64,000 nt of DNA from UBA4782 sp034429195 (GCA_034429195.1 DAOUGQ010000006.1:1-64000), one strand, 5' to 3'. Positions 23,539 to 32,451 are shown, counted from the stretch's first letter. Program-made: numbers and translations. The notes: generated by a model not told the origin, from the sequence alone.

Positions 23539-24951
23539 CTACTCTACCTTCAAAAAATGTTCATCCTGAATGCTTTGCCAGGTTTCACTGTCGTTGACGG
23601 GCAATGTCTGTCCGATACCTGGCAGCACTGATCTGACACATTCAGCCATACGATGGGCTATCCTTCGAATTGAAAAATGAGCGGATGGCCGTGTTCGCAG
23701 CCGTATCAGATGGATCAGGCTGCGTAAATTAATGGTAGCAAGCACTCTGCGGTTAAATCCATTGGGAATTCCGTAAGCTGCCACTTCAGGATTGAAGTTC
23801 GAAATTTCCTGCCAGGCAGCCTCGGTTGCATCCATAGCTTTGCAATACTCCTCCCGTAAACCAGCTGAATCGATCAGAAGAGGAATGCAATATCCCAGAG
23901 AAGCCCCCAGAGGTTGTGGACTGAGGGTCATCATACGATGGCGTTTGAATTCATAATAGGCACCCTGATCCATTACTAATTCAAAGGTGAAAGTTACGTG
24001 TTCAGCTTCGCGTAATGGGAGCTCATAGGCTTCGATTTTTGCCAATAACTGTTTGATCAGGTTCACCCGGCTGATCGAATCCATCGATCTCGCCTGGATG
24101 AGGGCTGTTTCATAATCCTGGTCATGGTACCGGAACAGGGCGGCAGCAGAAAGCTTGATCTCTGCCTGTGGATCAAAATCCTGTAAGATGCACCAGTCTT
24201 TTTTTTCAAGATTTGAGATGGAAGAGGGGATTATTTCTGGAAGATGATGCAAGTAGCTGCTGGGTGAAGCATACTTAACCAGAGTAGGTACTTCAGCCTG
24301 AGCTACCTGCTTAATCTCTTCACCAATCTGGCATACTTCTGATAACGGGTGACTGAGCATCTTTACAATCGCATGCTCGAGTTCACGTGCGTTAACTGTC
24401 ATTCCAACATTTGCCAACGAAGAGGCTGGCAATAAAAACCTGCAAGCATCTATTGCTTCGGTATGCAGACGTCGTCTGCGGGTTGCAGAATCTTCGCAAT
24501 CCTTTACGGGTACATTTGTCAGCAGCCAGTTTTCCACTTTATCAAGGCATTTCAAGTATGTGTCAAATAACTGGCTGCAGGTAGCAACATATTTTTCTTC
24601 ATAGGGGGAATGAGCAAGTTCATCAGGAAGGTAAAACTCCTGAGCTCCCCATTTCTGGTAGCGGGTAGATTTTTCAGTAAAAGATGCCAACCGGCAACTT
24701 TCGATGGTTTCGACAGCCAGACGGGAGACATTTTCAAATGCGATATGCAATACTGCATGTTCAGCGACTGATGCATGACCATAACCGACCACCCATTTTT
24801 CATGGAATTCACTGCTTTTGGCTTCTGTGAGCCCCTGAGCGATTTCTTTAAAAGATTGGGGTGAGCGAGATGTCTTTGCGAAAGTAACTGCTATTGTTTC
24901 AGGTGCCAGGTCTTTTGGATTGAGTGTATAGATCTGACGAGTGCGTGACAT
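23539..24951 (-). CDS. thyX: Tandem-domain FAD-dependent thymidylate synthase-like protein (ThyX)
   Basis: 470 aa made of two ThyX-like halves; ordinary ThyX is about 220-260 aa. The N-terminal half (about 20-235) has GHASVAEHAVLHIAF and, in place of RHRxxSxNExSxRY, CRLASFTEKSTRY (near 87), then TVNARELEH. The C-terminal half (about 260-460) has REAEHVTFTFEL and FKRHRMMTLSPQPLGASLGY (near 335). The full motif is thus split: the first half keeps the Ser/Arg-Tyr end and the second keeps RHR. It would make dTMP from dUMP with FAD and methylene-tetrahydrofolate if a composite site forms; loss of activity is the alternative. GGGAG precedes ATG 24951. It follows a FAD synthetase-like gene on the same strand. 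Confidence 0.8.
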   Translation of the reverse strand: MSRTRQIYTLNPKDLAPETIAVTFAKTSRSPQSFKEIAQGLTEAKSSEFHEKWVVGYGHASVAEHAVLHIAFENVSRLAVETIESCRLASFTEKSTRYQKWGAQEFYLPDELAHSPYEEKYVATCSQLFDTYLKCLDKVENWLLTNVPVKDCEDSATRRRRLHTEAIDACRFLLPASSLANVGMTVNARELEHAIVKMLSHPLSEVCQIGEEIKQVAQAEVPTLVKYASPSSYLHHLPEIIPSSISNLEKKDWCILQDFDPQAEIKLSAAALFRYHDQDYETALIQARSMDSISRVNLIKQLLAKIEAYELPLREAEHVTFTFELVMDQGAYYEFKRHRMMTLSPQPLGASLGYCIPLLIDSAGLREEYCKAMDATEAAWQEISNFNPEVAAYGIPNGFNRRVLATINLRSLIHLIRLRTRPSAHFSIRRIAHRMAECVRSVLPGIGQTLPVNDSETWQSIQDEHFLKVE

Positions 24952-24978
24952 GGTTTTCTCCCTGGGAAAAAGTAGATC

Positions 24979-25809
24979 TTATGACGAGATGGCTTGCAAA
25001 AATTCCAGGTTGGCTGGCTCAGAGGAAAAAGGGCAATCGAAATTTAACATCTTTATTTCAATCAACGGATTGGTTCGATTCACAAGGGAAATTAAATCTG
25101 CAACGCATTCAAATTCCATCCCTTTAAGCCATAGAGTACAGGTGTATAAGCCTGCAGGGGGTAAGAGCTGCTCATCCCATGTTTGAAAGAAAAAAGAATG
25201 TGCAGGTTCGGTTGTCTTATCTGTAGTTGAAAAAAGACTTCCACGTGCAGAATAATTTCTGCCTAACATATTCTTCACCGTTTGCAGATCGCCTGCCATA
25301 AGCCGTTCGCGGATGAAGGAAGAGGAAACAATGGTATCACCAACCTGTACCTGTTTAAAGATAAATAGCGTATAGCCAAATTCCTTTCCCAACTCGCCAA
25401 GCACTTCCAAAGAACCCTGACGGTCTTTTCCAAGTGCAAAATCATCTCCTACCCACAATTGACGAATTGCTATCCTTTCGACCAGGGTTTGAAGAAATTG
25501 CTGTGGCCTCAGGTTAGATACTTCTTTGGTAAAAGGATAGGTGTATAACACATCAACACCCAATTTTTCCAAAAGCTCAGCACGATCATCCGGACTGGTC
25601 AGATAGAAGGGGGCGTGATTCCTCCCCAGGATCAATGAAGGGTGGGGAAACAAACTGACAACTACTGCCTGCTCATGAGATTTATGAGCTTGGGAGACCA
25701 ATTCATGGATCAGAGCCTGATGCCCCAGGTGGATACCATCATATGCGCCAATAGTGAGCCAGACTGGGGCATTATGCAATTGAGTGTCCAGGGTGCGGAT
25801 ATGCTGCAT
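24979..25809 (-). CDS. ribF: FAD synthetase-like protein (RibF N-terminal domain, altered kinase domain)
   Basis: 276 aa. The nucleotidyltransferase half (about 10-170) is well preserved: TIGAYDGIHLGHQALI, VVSLFPHP, WVGDDFALGKDRQGS and VSSSFIRERL. The C-terminal half should be riboflavin kinase but lacks the GxxPTAN motif and is about 90 residues of divergent sequence. It may therefore only adenylate FMN, or the second half may serve another role. The start ATG 25809 matches the usual beginning of the family (MQHIRTLDTQLHN); the TTG at 25836 has no ribosome-binding site. It sits between truB and the FAD-dependent thyX, which would use its product. Confidence 0.82.
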   Translation of the reverse strand: MQHIRTLDTQLHNAPVWLTIGAYDGIHLGHQALIHELVSQAHKSHEQAVVVSLFPHPSLILGRNHAPFYLTSPDDRAELLEKLGVDVLYTYPFTKEVSNLRPQQFLQTLVERIAIRQLWVGDDFALGKDRQGSLEVLGELGKEFGYTLFIFKQVQVGDTIVSSSFIRERLMAGDLQTVKNMLGRNYSARGSLFSTTDKTTEPAHSFFFQTWDEQLLPPAGLYTCTLWLKGMEFECVADLISLVNRTNPLIEIKMLNFDCPFSSEPANLEFLQAISS

Positions 25810-25850
25810 GAAAATATCTGTCTCTGGGTAATGCAAGTATAAAGGTGGAT

Positions 25851-26762
25851 TTATTGGATAAAGAAAACCTTTTTAGGTTTCCATTCGCTTGTTTCAATAT
25901 CTAATTCCATGAGCGCAACAAGTTCACCTTGTTCACTAACTCCGCGTGCCAGGTTTCCAATTGAAGGATCGGCAGGAACACGGTTGCCATGCCGGATAGT
26001 TTCCATTTGTTCCTGTGTTAGTTCTACTGCTGGCCATTCAGTAAGCGCTTCCGCTGCAGGAATAAGGTATTGGTACCAGGTGCCTTTTTCAAAGGCTTCT
26101 CGCAGTTTGCTTAATGGCACAGCATCACGTAAAGAAAACCGTCCACTTTTTGTTCTTCTGAGGCCAATGAGATGTGCACCACAACCAAGGTCTTCTCCTA
26201 CATCATGTGCCAGCGAGCGTACGTACGTGCCTGATGAGCAGTAAACATCAATTACAGCTTCTGGTGGAGCCCACTCTAATAAATCGAGGTTGTAAACTTT
26301 AATCTTGCGTGGAGCAAGTTCTACATCTTCACCATTCCGTGCCATATCATATGCATGGCGACCCTGAACTTTTATCGCGGAATAGGGGGGTGGTACCTGT
26401 TCGATCTCACCAATAAATTTAGCCAATGAGGTTTTAAATTGCTCTTCGGTTATGTCTACTGGAGATGTGCGAAGAATGGTTCCTTCAGAATCATAGGTGT
26501 CAGTGCGAGTGCCCAAACGAATGACGGCTTGGTATCGTTTGTCTGAAGCAGAAACGTATTCACTAAGTCTTACTGCTGGACCTAGAAGGATCACTAAAAC
26601 TCCTGAAGCTCTTGGGTCAAGTGTTCCAGTATGTCCCGCTCTCCGAATATTTGTCCCATTTCGAATAATTTGAACAACGTCATGAGAGGTTAAGCCAACA
26701 GGTTTATCAACAACCAGAACACCAGAAATTGCATTATTAATATCAGTTTTCGTATCACTCAT
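25851..26762 (-). CDS. truB: tRNA pseudouridine(55) synthase TruB
   Basis: 303 aa. It converts U55 of the tRNA T-arm to pseudouridine. Landmarks: VVDKPVGLTSHDVVQ, AGHTGTLDPRASGVLVI with the catalytic Asp, KRYQAVIRLGTRTDTYD, PPYSAIKVQGRHAYDMAR and YCSSGTYVRSLAHDVG. A C-terminal domain (about 230-303) is present. The start ATG 26762 overlaps the nrnA stop by four bases (ATGA), the mark of translational coupling inside the nusA-infB operon. Confidence 0.97.
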   Translation of the reverse strand: MSDTKTDINNAISGVLVVDKPVGLTSHDVVQIIRNGTNIRRAGHTGTLDPRASGVLVILLGPAVRLSEYVSASDKRYQAVIRLGTRTDTYDSEGTILRTSPVDITEEQFKTSLAKFIGEIEQVPPPYSAIKVQGRHAYDMARNGEDVELAPRKIKVYNLDLLEWAPPEAVIDVYCSSGTYVRSLAHDVGEDLGCGAHLIGLRRTKSGRFSLRDAVPLSKLREAFEKGTWYQYLIPAAEALTEWPAVELTQEQMETIRHGNRVPADPSIGNLARGVSEQGELVALMELDIETSEWKPKKVFFIQ

Positions 26763-27760
26763 TTTATTGTCTCCCCGTTTGAGGTGGATATACCATTATT
26801 TGAAAGCAGTCCCTCAGCGGAAAATTGGGTGGTTTTCTGAAGTACTTTCTGAATTACCTCTTCTATCGTACCGGAAATTTGTGCACCAGCAGCAGCCAGA
26901 TGACCACCTCCACCAAATTGTACCGCAATTTGCGCCACATCGATACCAGGTTGTGCCCGCCAGCTTACTTTGGTCAATTCCTTGCTCTGTTCTATAAAGA
27001 TCATCGCAATGTCCACATCATCAATTGTACTTAATAAATTGATCAGATCTGCGTCATCATTGCCATTGTATCCAATCTCACGTTTATCTTCCAGTGTCAG
27101 GCAGGTATACACAAGGCGATCCTGCCGTTGTAATCGTGCCAACCCTTTTCCCCATAATCCTGCTGCCTGATACGATTGCCTGAGCAGTGTGTGATAATAT
27201 ACTTCTGAAAGGGGGGCTCCCAATTCCATCAAATCAGCAGCACATCGCAGGGTTTCAGGTCGGGTGTTGGAAGTGCGAAAGCCGATAGTATCGGTTACTA
27301 TACCAGCCAATAAGGCTGTAGCAGTTTGTTGATTGATCTGAAAACCCCAATCTGGCAGCATGAGAGTGAGAATTTCACAGGTTGCTGCTGCTTCTGGCTG
27401 TACCCAATTGATTTGAGCAAAATTCAAATTGGTGACATGATGATCAATTGCCAGGTTTGGAAGTTTTTCACCTAGCACATCACCAGTGCGTTGTAAGTCT
27501 GAACAATCCAACACAACTGCGATGTCATAATCTCCCTGTATCTTTTTTGTCACCAGGTTGCTGTTAGGCAAATGCCGAAATACTGCTGGAATGCCATCAG
27601 CCATCACAATCTGAACCTGTTTTCCAGCTTCCAACAGAGCAGAACCCAGGCCAAGCACAGCACCAATCGCATCACCATCTGGGCGGATGTGTGATGTGAT
27701 CACAATCCGATTAGATTCTTGAAATAGCTGGCGAATTGTTTCAGAGGTTTTTCGATCCAT
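26759..27760 (-). CDS. nrnA: DHH/DHHA1 phosphoesterase (NrnA-type oligoribonuclease/pAp phosphatase)
   Basis: 333 aa. The DHH domain (about 10-160) has TSHIRPDGDAIGA, AVVLDCSD and the eponymous IDHHVTN, giving the dinuclear metal site. The DHHA1 domain ends with AVQFGGGGHLAAAGAQI. NrnA degrades short RNA oligonucleotides and 3'-phosphoadenosine-5'-phosphate; some relatives hydrolyse pApA, the c-di-AMP breakdown product, which fits the DarA genes upstream in the window (inference). It lies 2 bp after rbfA and overlaps truB by 4 bp. Position between rbfA and truB is common in Gram-positive-type operons. Confidence 0.92.
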   Translation of the reverse strand: MDRKTSETIRQLFQESNRIVITSHIRPDGDAIGAVLGLGSALLEAGKQVQIVMADGIPAVFRHLPNSNLVTKKIQGDYDIAVVLDCSDLQRTGDVLGEKLPNLAIDHHVTNLNFAQINWVQPEAAATCEILTLMLPDWGFQINQQTATALLAGIVTDTIGFRTSNTRPETLRCAADLMELGAPLSEVYYHTLLRQSYQAAGLWGKGLARLQRQDRLVYTCLTLEDKREIGYNGNDDADLINLLSTIDDVDIAMIFIEQSKELTKVSWRAQPGIDVAQIAVQFGGGGHLAAAGAQISGTIEEVIQKVLQKTTQFSAEGLLSNNGISTSNGETIK

Positions 27761-27762
27761 AT

Positions 27763-28128
27763 CTATTTTTCAGTGGATTTATCTTCATTCTTAATTTCAA
27801 TTAACAGACGTTCAATTTTATCCGCCCGTTCTGGGGTGAAATCCCAACGAAAACGCAATCGAGGAAATGTACGCAATGGGATTTGCGCAGCTAATGCGCT
27901 TCGAATGAATCCACTGGCACTTTCAAGACCTTCCAATATTTCGGAAGACCTTTGATGGCCTTCGATTGCTGAGACATATATATCTGCAAATGCCAATTCT
28001 CGATCTACGTGAACATCGTTAATGAACACACCACTTAATCGAGGGTCATTTATCTCTCGAATGAGCATTTCCGATAGAATTTCACGGATCCTACCTTCGA
28101 TCCTTTGTAATCGCATTTTTGAGGGCAT
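27763..28128 (-). CDS. rbfA: Ribosome-binding factor A
   Basis: 121 aa. It is a KH-like protein that matures the 30S subunit (16S helix 1). Diagnostic text: MRLQRIEGRIREILSEML, INDPRLSGVFINDVHV, ADIYVSAIEG and LRTFPRLRFRWDFTPERADKIERLL. The length is typical. It is part of the minus-strand operon, 27 bp after infB and 2 bp before nrnA. Confidence 0.96.
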   Translation of the reverse strand: MPSKMRLQRIEGRIREILSEMLIREINDPRLSGVFINDVHVDRELAFADIYVSAIEGHQRSSEILEGLESASGFIRSALAAQIPLRTFPRLRFRWDFTPERADKIERLLIEIKNEDKSTEK

Positions 28129-28155
28129 GGGTACTTCTCCTTTTCCAACGAACTT

Positions 28156-29940
28156 CTATTCGTTGGATTGCTCCATGACAAAGCACTCAATAATATCGCC
28201 TACTTTAATATCGTTTGTTCCTTTCATTGCCATACCACACTCAAAACCAAGACGTACTTCTCGTACATCATCTTTTTCATGTTTCAGGGATGACAACTCA
28301 CCTTCATAGATCACATCTTCACCACGGATCAAACGTACCCGTGCATTGCGGCGAATTTCTCCCTGGGTGACTTTGCAACCAGCAATATTACCAATTTTGC
28401 TGATATGAAAAACAGCGAGAACTTCTGCTTTCCCGATCACTACTTCTCTGCTGATTGGGGCGAGCATACCTTTCAACGCTTTTTCGATATCTTCTGTCAG
28501 GCGATAAATAATATCATACAGACGTATAGATACTCCTTCAGATTCTGCCAGACGTCGCGCTGCAGGATCAGCCTGTACATTGAAACCGATCACAATTGCT
28601 TTAGAAGCTACTGCCAGCATAACATCGCTATCGGTGATATTTCCTGCTTCAGCATGCAGGATGTTAATGTTGATGCGAGTTTCCTTGATATCTTTCAGAG
28701 TCTGAATAATAGGTTCCAATGAGCCCTGAACATCGGCTTTTAATACGAGGCGCAATTCTTGCACTTCACCTGCTTCGTACTTCTGGAATAATTCTTCCAG
28801 AGTGGCTTTCGGTGCTGCAGCAGCCATCTGCCGAGATTGTTCTTTCTGCTCTTCGATAACTGCTCTGGCTTCTTTTTCTGATGCATATACCTGAAACAGG
28901 TCACCGGCATCCGGAACATCACTTAGCCCCATGATTTGTACAGGGGTGGATGGACCTGCTTTTTGTAATTTACGTCCTTTGTAATCAAACATAGCACGGA
29001 TGTGTCCCCAACCTTTTCCAGCAACGATTACATCACCCATTGCCAGTGTACCATTTTGCACTAACAAGGTTGCCATGACACCTTTGGCTTTTTCGATGCG
29101 GGCTTCAATCACAGTGCCAATGGTTTTTCCTTTGGGGTTAGCCTTGATCTCTGTGCTTTCGGTTACCAGTAGAATGGCTTCCAGCAAGTCTTCCAGACCG
29201 ATACGTTGTTTAGCAGATACCGGAACAACCATAGTATTGCCACCCCACTCATCGGGGATCAAATCATTCTCAGCCAGTTGTTTCTTTACAAAATCTGGGT
29301 TGGCAGAAGGTTTATCAATTTTATTCAAAGCCACAATGATTGGAACACGAGCTGCACGGGCATGCGAAATTGCCTCACGGGTTTGTGGCATGATACCATC
29401 ATCTGCTGCTACTACTAAAATTACAATATCAGCACCCTGAGCACCCCGTGCACGCATGGCGGTAAAGGCTGCATGCCCTGGTGTATCTAAAAATGTGATG
29501 ACTTTTCCTTTATGTTCTACCTGGTAAGCACCAATATGCTGGGTGATGCCACCTGCTTCACCAGCTGCAACTTCGGTATGCCGGATCGCATCGAGCAGAG
29601 TGGTTTTCCCATGATCAACATGCCCCAGAATGGTAACAACTGGGGGGCGTGTAACCAGTTTGGAAGTATCTTCATTGGCAATTAATTGGCGCCAATGCGG
29701 AACTTCGCCTACTTCTTTTACTTCTTCTTCTGCTGGTATCTCCAAAGAGGCTTCAAAACCCAACTCACTGGCAACTATAGCTGCAGTATCAAAATCAACT
29801 TGCTGATTGATGTTCGCCATAACACCATTCGTCATCAATATTTTTATGATCTGGATAGGGCTGGTTTCCAGTTGTCGAGCCAATTCTCTTACGGTTAGAT
29901 TATGAGGGAAGATGATCGTCTTTTTCCCATTATCACTCAT
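28156..29940 (-). CDS. infB: Translation initiation factor IF-2 (short form)
   Basis: 594 aa GTPase that brings fMet-tRNA to the 30S subunit. A single short IF2_N domain (about 10-60) precedes the G domain: GHVDHGKTTLLDAIR (near 108), DTPGHAAF and NKIDKPS. Domains II to IV follow, with KADVQGSLEPI and the C-terminal tRNA-binding GxKVTQGEIRR-like segment. The very short N-terminus contrasts with the 850-1000-aa form of many bacteria. GAGGAGGTG precedes ATG 29940. A stem-loop lies in the 134-bp spacer between ylxR and infB. Confidence 0.97.
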   Translation of the reverse strand: MSDNGKKTIIFPHNLTVRELARQLETSPIQIIKILMTNGVMANINQQVDFDTAAIVASELGFEASLEIPAEEEVKEVGEVPHWRQLIANEDTSKLVTRPPVVTILGHVDHGKTTLLDAIRHTEVAAGEAGGITQHIGAYQVEHKGKVITFLDTPGHAAFTAMRARGAQGADIVILVVAADDGIMPQTREAISHARAARVPIIVALNKIDKPSANPDFVKKQLAENDLIPDEWGGNTMVVPVSAKQRIGLEDLLEAILLVTESTEIKANPKGKTIGTVIEARIEKAKGVMATLLVQNGTLAMGDVIVAGKGWGHIRAMFDYKGRKLQKAGPSTPVQIMGLSDVPDAGDLFQVYASEKEARAVIEEQKEQSRQMAAAAPKATLEELFQKYEAGEVQELRLVLKADVQGSLEPIIQTLKDIKETRININILHAEAGNITDSDVMLAVASKAIVIGFNVQADPAARRLAESEGVSIRLYDIIYRLTEDIEKALKGMLAPISREVVIGKAEVLAVFHISKIGNIAGCKVTQGEIRRNARVRLIRGEDVIYEGELSSLKHEKDDVREVRLGFECGMAMKGTNDIKVGDIIECFVMEQSNE

Positions 29941-29958
29941 CGTGCACCTCCTCTAAAG

Positions 29959-29998
29959 TTTCCCGAGTAAATTCCGTTCTGACAATCCACTCGGGAAA
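29959..29998 (-). promoter_or_regulatory. Stem-loop in the infB leader
   Basis: TTTCCCGAGT (29959-29968) and ACTCGGGAAA (29989-29998) form a perfect 10-bp inverted repeat with a 20-nt loop, about 20 nt ahead of the infB start codon. On the minus strand no T run follows, so an RNA processing or translational control site is more likely than a terminator. Confidence 0.5.
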
Positions 29999-30074
29999 AA
30001 ACCTTTTGTTCCCGGTGAGTGCTAAACGGGTAAATTTATTCGTTCATTCGTTCTTTTCCAAAACCAGAGACGTT

Positions 30075-30398
30075 TCATTGGGATCCGCCAGTAACTTGCT
30101 CAGGTGTGGCAGGCTCTTCAGTTAACGTCGCTGCAAATTCTTCCAACCGCAGGCGGTTCTCAGGCGAAATTTCTATCCGTAATGCAGAAGCCAGGGCACC
30201 TTTTAAACCTTTTTGCCAGCAGGCACGTTTATCGTGCAAGTAGGCACCTCTTCCGGGGGTTTTCCCTTCTTTGTCTACTACCACACCTTCAGGTGTACGA
30301 ACTACCCGGATAAGGGTTCTTTTCGCCAAGACTTCACGACAACCCACACAGGTACGCTGCGGTATATGTTTTTCTCGTTTTTTGGTTTGCTTAACCAC
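30075..30398 (-). CDS. rnpM: YlxR/RnpM family RNA-binding protein
   Basis: 107 aa, DUF448 fold. The family signature RTCVGCREVLAKRTLIRVVR and GRGAYLHDKRACWQK are both complete. In Firmicutes the protein (renamed RnpM) binds RNase P RNA and modulates its activity. Its place between nusA and infB is the conserved one. It follows nusA by 30 bp. The C-terminus is acidic and Thr/Pro-rich. Confidence 0.92.
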   Translation of the reverse strand: MVKQTKKREKHIPQRTCVGCREVLAKRTLIRVVRTPEGVVVDKEGKTPGRGAYLHDKRACWQKGLKGALASALRIEISPENRLRLEEFAATLTEEPATPEQVTGGSQ

Positions 30399-30428
30399 GT
30401 CCTTTATTTTCCGTTATTACCTATTACT

Positions 30429-32324
30429 TTACCAGTCCCAATCTCCTTCGTCGCCTTTTTTGTGTTTCTTGCGTACGTAGGTCAAATCGCGATCAGGATC
30501 ATATTCAACTTCTTTAAATTTCTTCTTTTTCTTTTTACCAGATTCTATCTTTTGAGATGTTCCTGGAGTTTCTTCTTCCTCTTCAGAAGTAGCGGTTATT
30601 TCCAGCATTTCTGGTTTGAGGGTGAAGATTTCATCCAATGATGAGTATTCTTCCATTGGTTCAGGTTCTGGTTCTGTCACAGTTTGAGCTTCTTCTATTG
30701 CTGGTACAATTATCTCCGGTTCTATTGAAGCAATTTCTTCTACTACTGGTTCAATAGCCTCTGGTTCAGGTTTAATTTCTTCTTCATGAGCTGAAATTTC
30801 TTCGGTAGCAGGTTCTGCAGGTTTCATCTCTGCTTCGAGTGTATCAATCAGTAAGTTTATCTCGGAGAGAGCTTTTGGACCAATTCCATTGATGCGATAA
30901 ATTCGATCAGGATTCAATCTAAATTGTACAGCCAGATCACCAACAGTCTGGTAACCTGCTTCTTGCAGTAAGTTGTTAACATGCTCAGGCAGGTTGCTAT
31001 CAAGAATGTTCTGAGTAAAGATACGTTCCGGGAAGCTATTTTTGATTTCCACTTCCAATGGAGTCACAGCGGGTTCAACCGGAGTTTGAATGGCCACCCG
31101 GCGGCTTTCGACACGGTCAACAAAGCGTGCCATCTGTTCGTATTCTTCAGGAGTAAGTGGACGCCCTTCTGCTTTTTTGGCAAGCATGGTTTCTAATTGT
31201 GGTAAGAAATCTTTTTCAGCATTGGCAATTTTTGCCAGGCTTTCGTCATCACGTAAGCGACCATAAGCATCAGCAGCAGCTTCAGAAAGGCTTTTGATAT
31301 CAATGCGCCAGCCAGTTAATTTGGCTGCCAGGCGGGCGTTCTGTCCATCCCGACCGATTGCCAGGCTTAGCTGGTCTTCTGGAACGACTACCGTCGCTGT
31401 TTTATTGGAAGCAGAACGATCAGTAAGGTAAACTCCAACAACACGGGCTGGACTGATGGCTTTGGCAATGAACACAGCCGCATCGTTATTCCATTCAATC
31501 ACATCGATCTTTTCATCATGCAATTCACGCACAATCGCTTGGATACGTACGCCACGAATACCTACACAGGCACCTACAGGGTCGATCCCTTGCTGTGTAG
31601 CAGAGACGGCAACTTTAGCACGTTCACCTGGTTCACGAGCGATAGATCGAATTTCTACTACACCATGATAGATTTCTGGAACTTCAGTTTCAAGTAAGCG
31701 GCGAAGAAAATCACGATGAGTGCGGGAGAGAATGATCATCGGTCCACGATTACTATCTTTCACTTCAGCAACCAATGCACGAGTGCGATCGTGAATATGA
31801 AAACGTTCGCCAGGGATCATATCTTTACGCATCATGGTGCCTTCTGCACGTAACTCTAAGCCGATGGTAAGGCCTTGTGAGTTAACTGCTTGAACAACAC
31901 CACTGATGATCTCACCAACTTCCTTTTGGTAGTAATTCAACTGTGCCTGTCGTTCAGCGTCACGGATGCGCTGTTGTATAACTTGCCGGGCTGTTTGTGC
32001 AGCAACACGTCCCAGATTGGGTGGGGTGCTATCAACCATCACCATATCACCAAGTTGGGCAGTAGGGTTGTATTTGCGAGCTTCTTCAAGCTGCACCTCA
32101 GTCCGGTCGTCCTGTACATCTTCTACAACTTCTTTTTCTGCAAAGATGGACATTTTACCGGACTCGGCATCGATTTTTGCTTCAATATTTTGCCCAGCAG
32201 ATGCATTTACTTCTCGGCGATAGGCTGATACAAGGGCAGATTCCAGCGCCTGGAGAATGATCTCTTTGGGAAGCCCTTTTTCTTCGATTACTTCATTGAA
32301 CGCCAGAAAGAATTCGTTCTTCAT
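30429..32324 (-). CDS. nusA: Transcription termination/antitermination protein NusA with acidic C-terminal extension
   Basis: 631 aa. NusA N-terminal domain (about 1-130), S1 domain (about 135-200: GEIISGVVQAVNSQGLTIGL) and two KH domains (about 200-345: GACVGIRGVRIQAIVREL and SLAIGRDGQNARLAAKLTG). A helix-hairpin-helix segment lies near 475-500 (YRINGIGPKALSEI). A Glu/Pro-rich tail ends in a Lys-rich patch and GDWDW. It binds RNA polymerase and controls pausing, termination and rRNA antitermination. The acidic tail is an addition to the standard protein and may autoinhibit RNA binding (inference). rimP, its usual upstream partner, is absent; the gene has its own promoter. Confidence 0.96.
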   Translation of the reverse strand: MKNEFFLAFNEVIEEKGLPKEIILQALESALVSAYRREVNASAGQNIEAKIDAESGKMSIFAEKEVVEDVQDDRTEVQLEEARKYNPTAQLGDMVMVDSTPPNLGRVAAQTARQVIQQRIRDAERQAQLNYYQKEVGEIISGVVQAVNSQGLTIGLELRAEGTMMRKDMIPGERFHIHDRTRALVAEVKDSNRGPMIILSRTHRDFLRRLLETEVPEIYHGVVEIRSIAREPGERAKVAVSATQQGIDPVGACVGIRGVRIQAIVRELHDEKIDVIEWNNDAAVFIAKAISPARVVGVYLTDRSASNKTATVVVPEDQLSLAIGRDGQNARLAAKLTGWRIDIKSLSEAAADAYGRLRDDESLAKIANAEKDFLPQLETMLAKKAEGRPLTPEEYEQMARFVDRVESRRVAIQTPVEPAVTPLEVEIKNSFPERIFTQNILDSNLPEHVNNLLQEAGYQTVGDLAVQFRLNPDRIYRINGIGPKALSEINLLIDTLEAEMKPAEPATEEISAHEEEIKPEPEAIEPVVEEIASIEPEIIVPAIEEAQTVTEPEPEPMEEYSSLDEIFTLKPEMLEITATSEEEEETPGTSQKIESGKKKKKKFKEVEYDPDRDLTYVRKKHKKGDEGDWDW

Positions 32325-32365
32325 CCCTTACTTACTCCAAATGTATTATCCGTTGTAATTATGCA

Positions 32366-32390
32366 GAAAAGTGGGGGTTGCCCACTTTTC
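32366..32390 (-). promoter_or_regulatory. Stem-loop in the nusA leader
   Basis: GAAAAGTGGG (32366-32375) and CCCACTTTTC (32381-32390) are perfectly complementary around GGTTG. The hairpin falls about 40-65 nt upstream of the nusA start and just downstream of the predicted transcription start, a suitable place for NusA- or RNase-mediated autoregulation. It is not followed by a T run. Confidence 0.55.
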
Positions 32391-32422
32391 GATGCGCACA
32401 TTATTGAGTTACCAACGCGACT

Positions 32423-32451
32423 ACTATACCACAACATCAATGGTTAATCAA
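32423..32451 (-). promoter_or_regulatory. Sigma70-type promoter of the nusA-infB operon
   Basis: On the minus strand TTGATT (32451-32446), a 17-base spacer and TATAGT (32428-32423) predict a start near 32416, giving a leader of about 90 nt. Confidence 0.75.
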
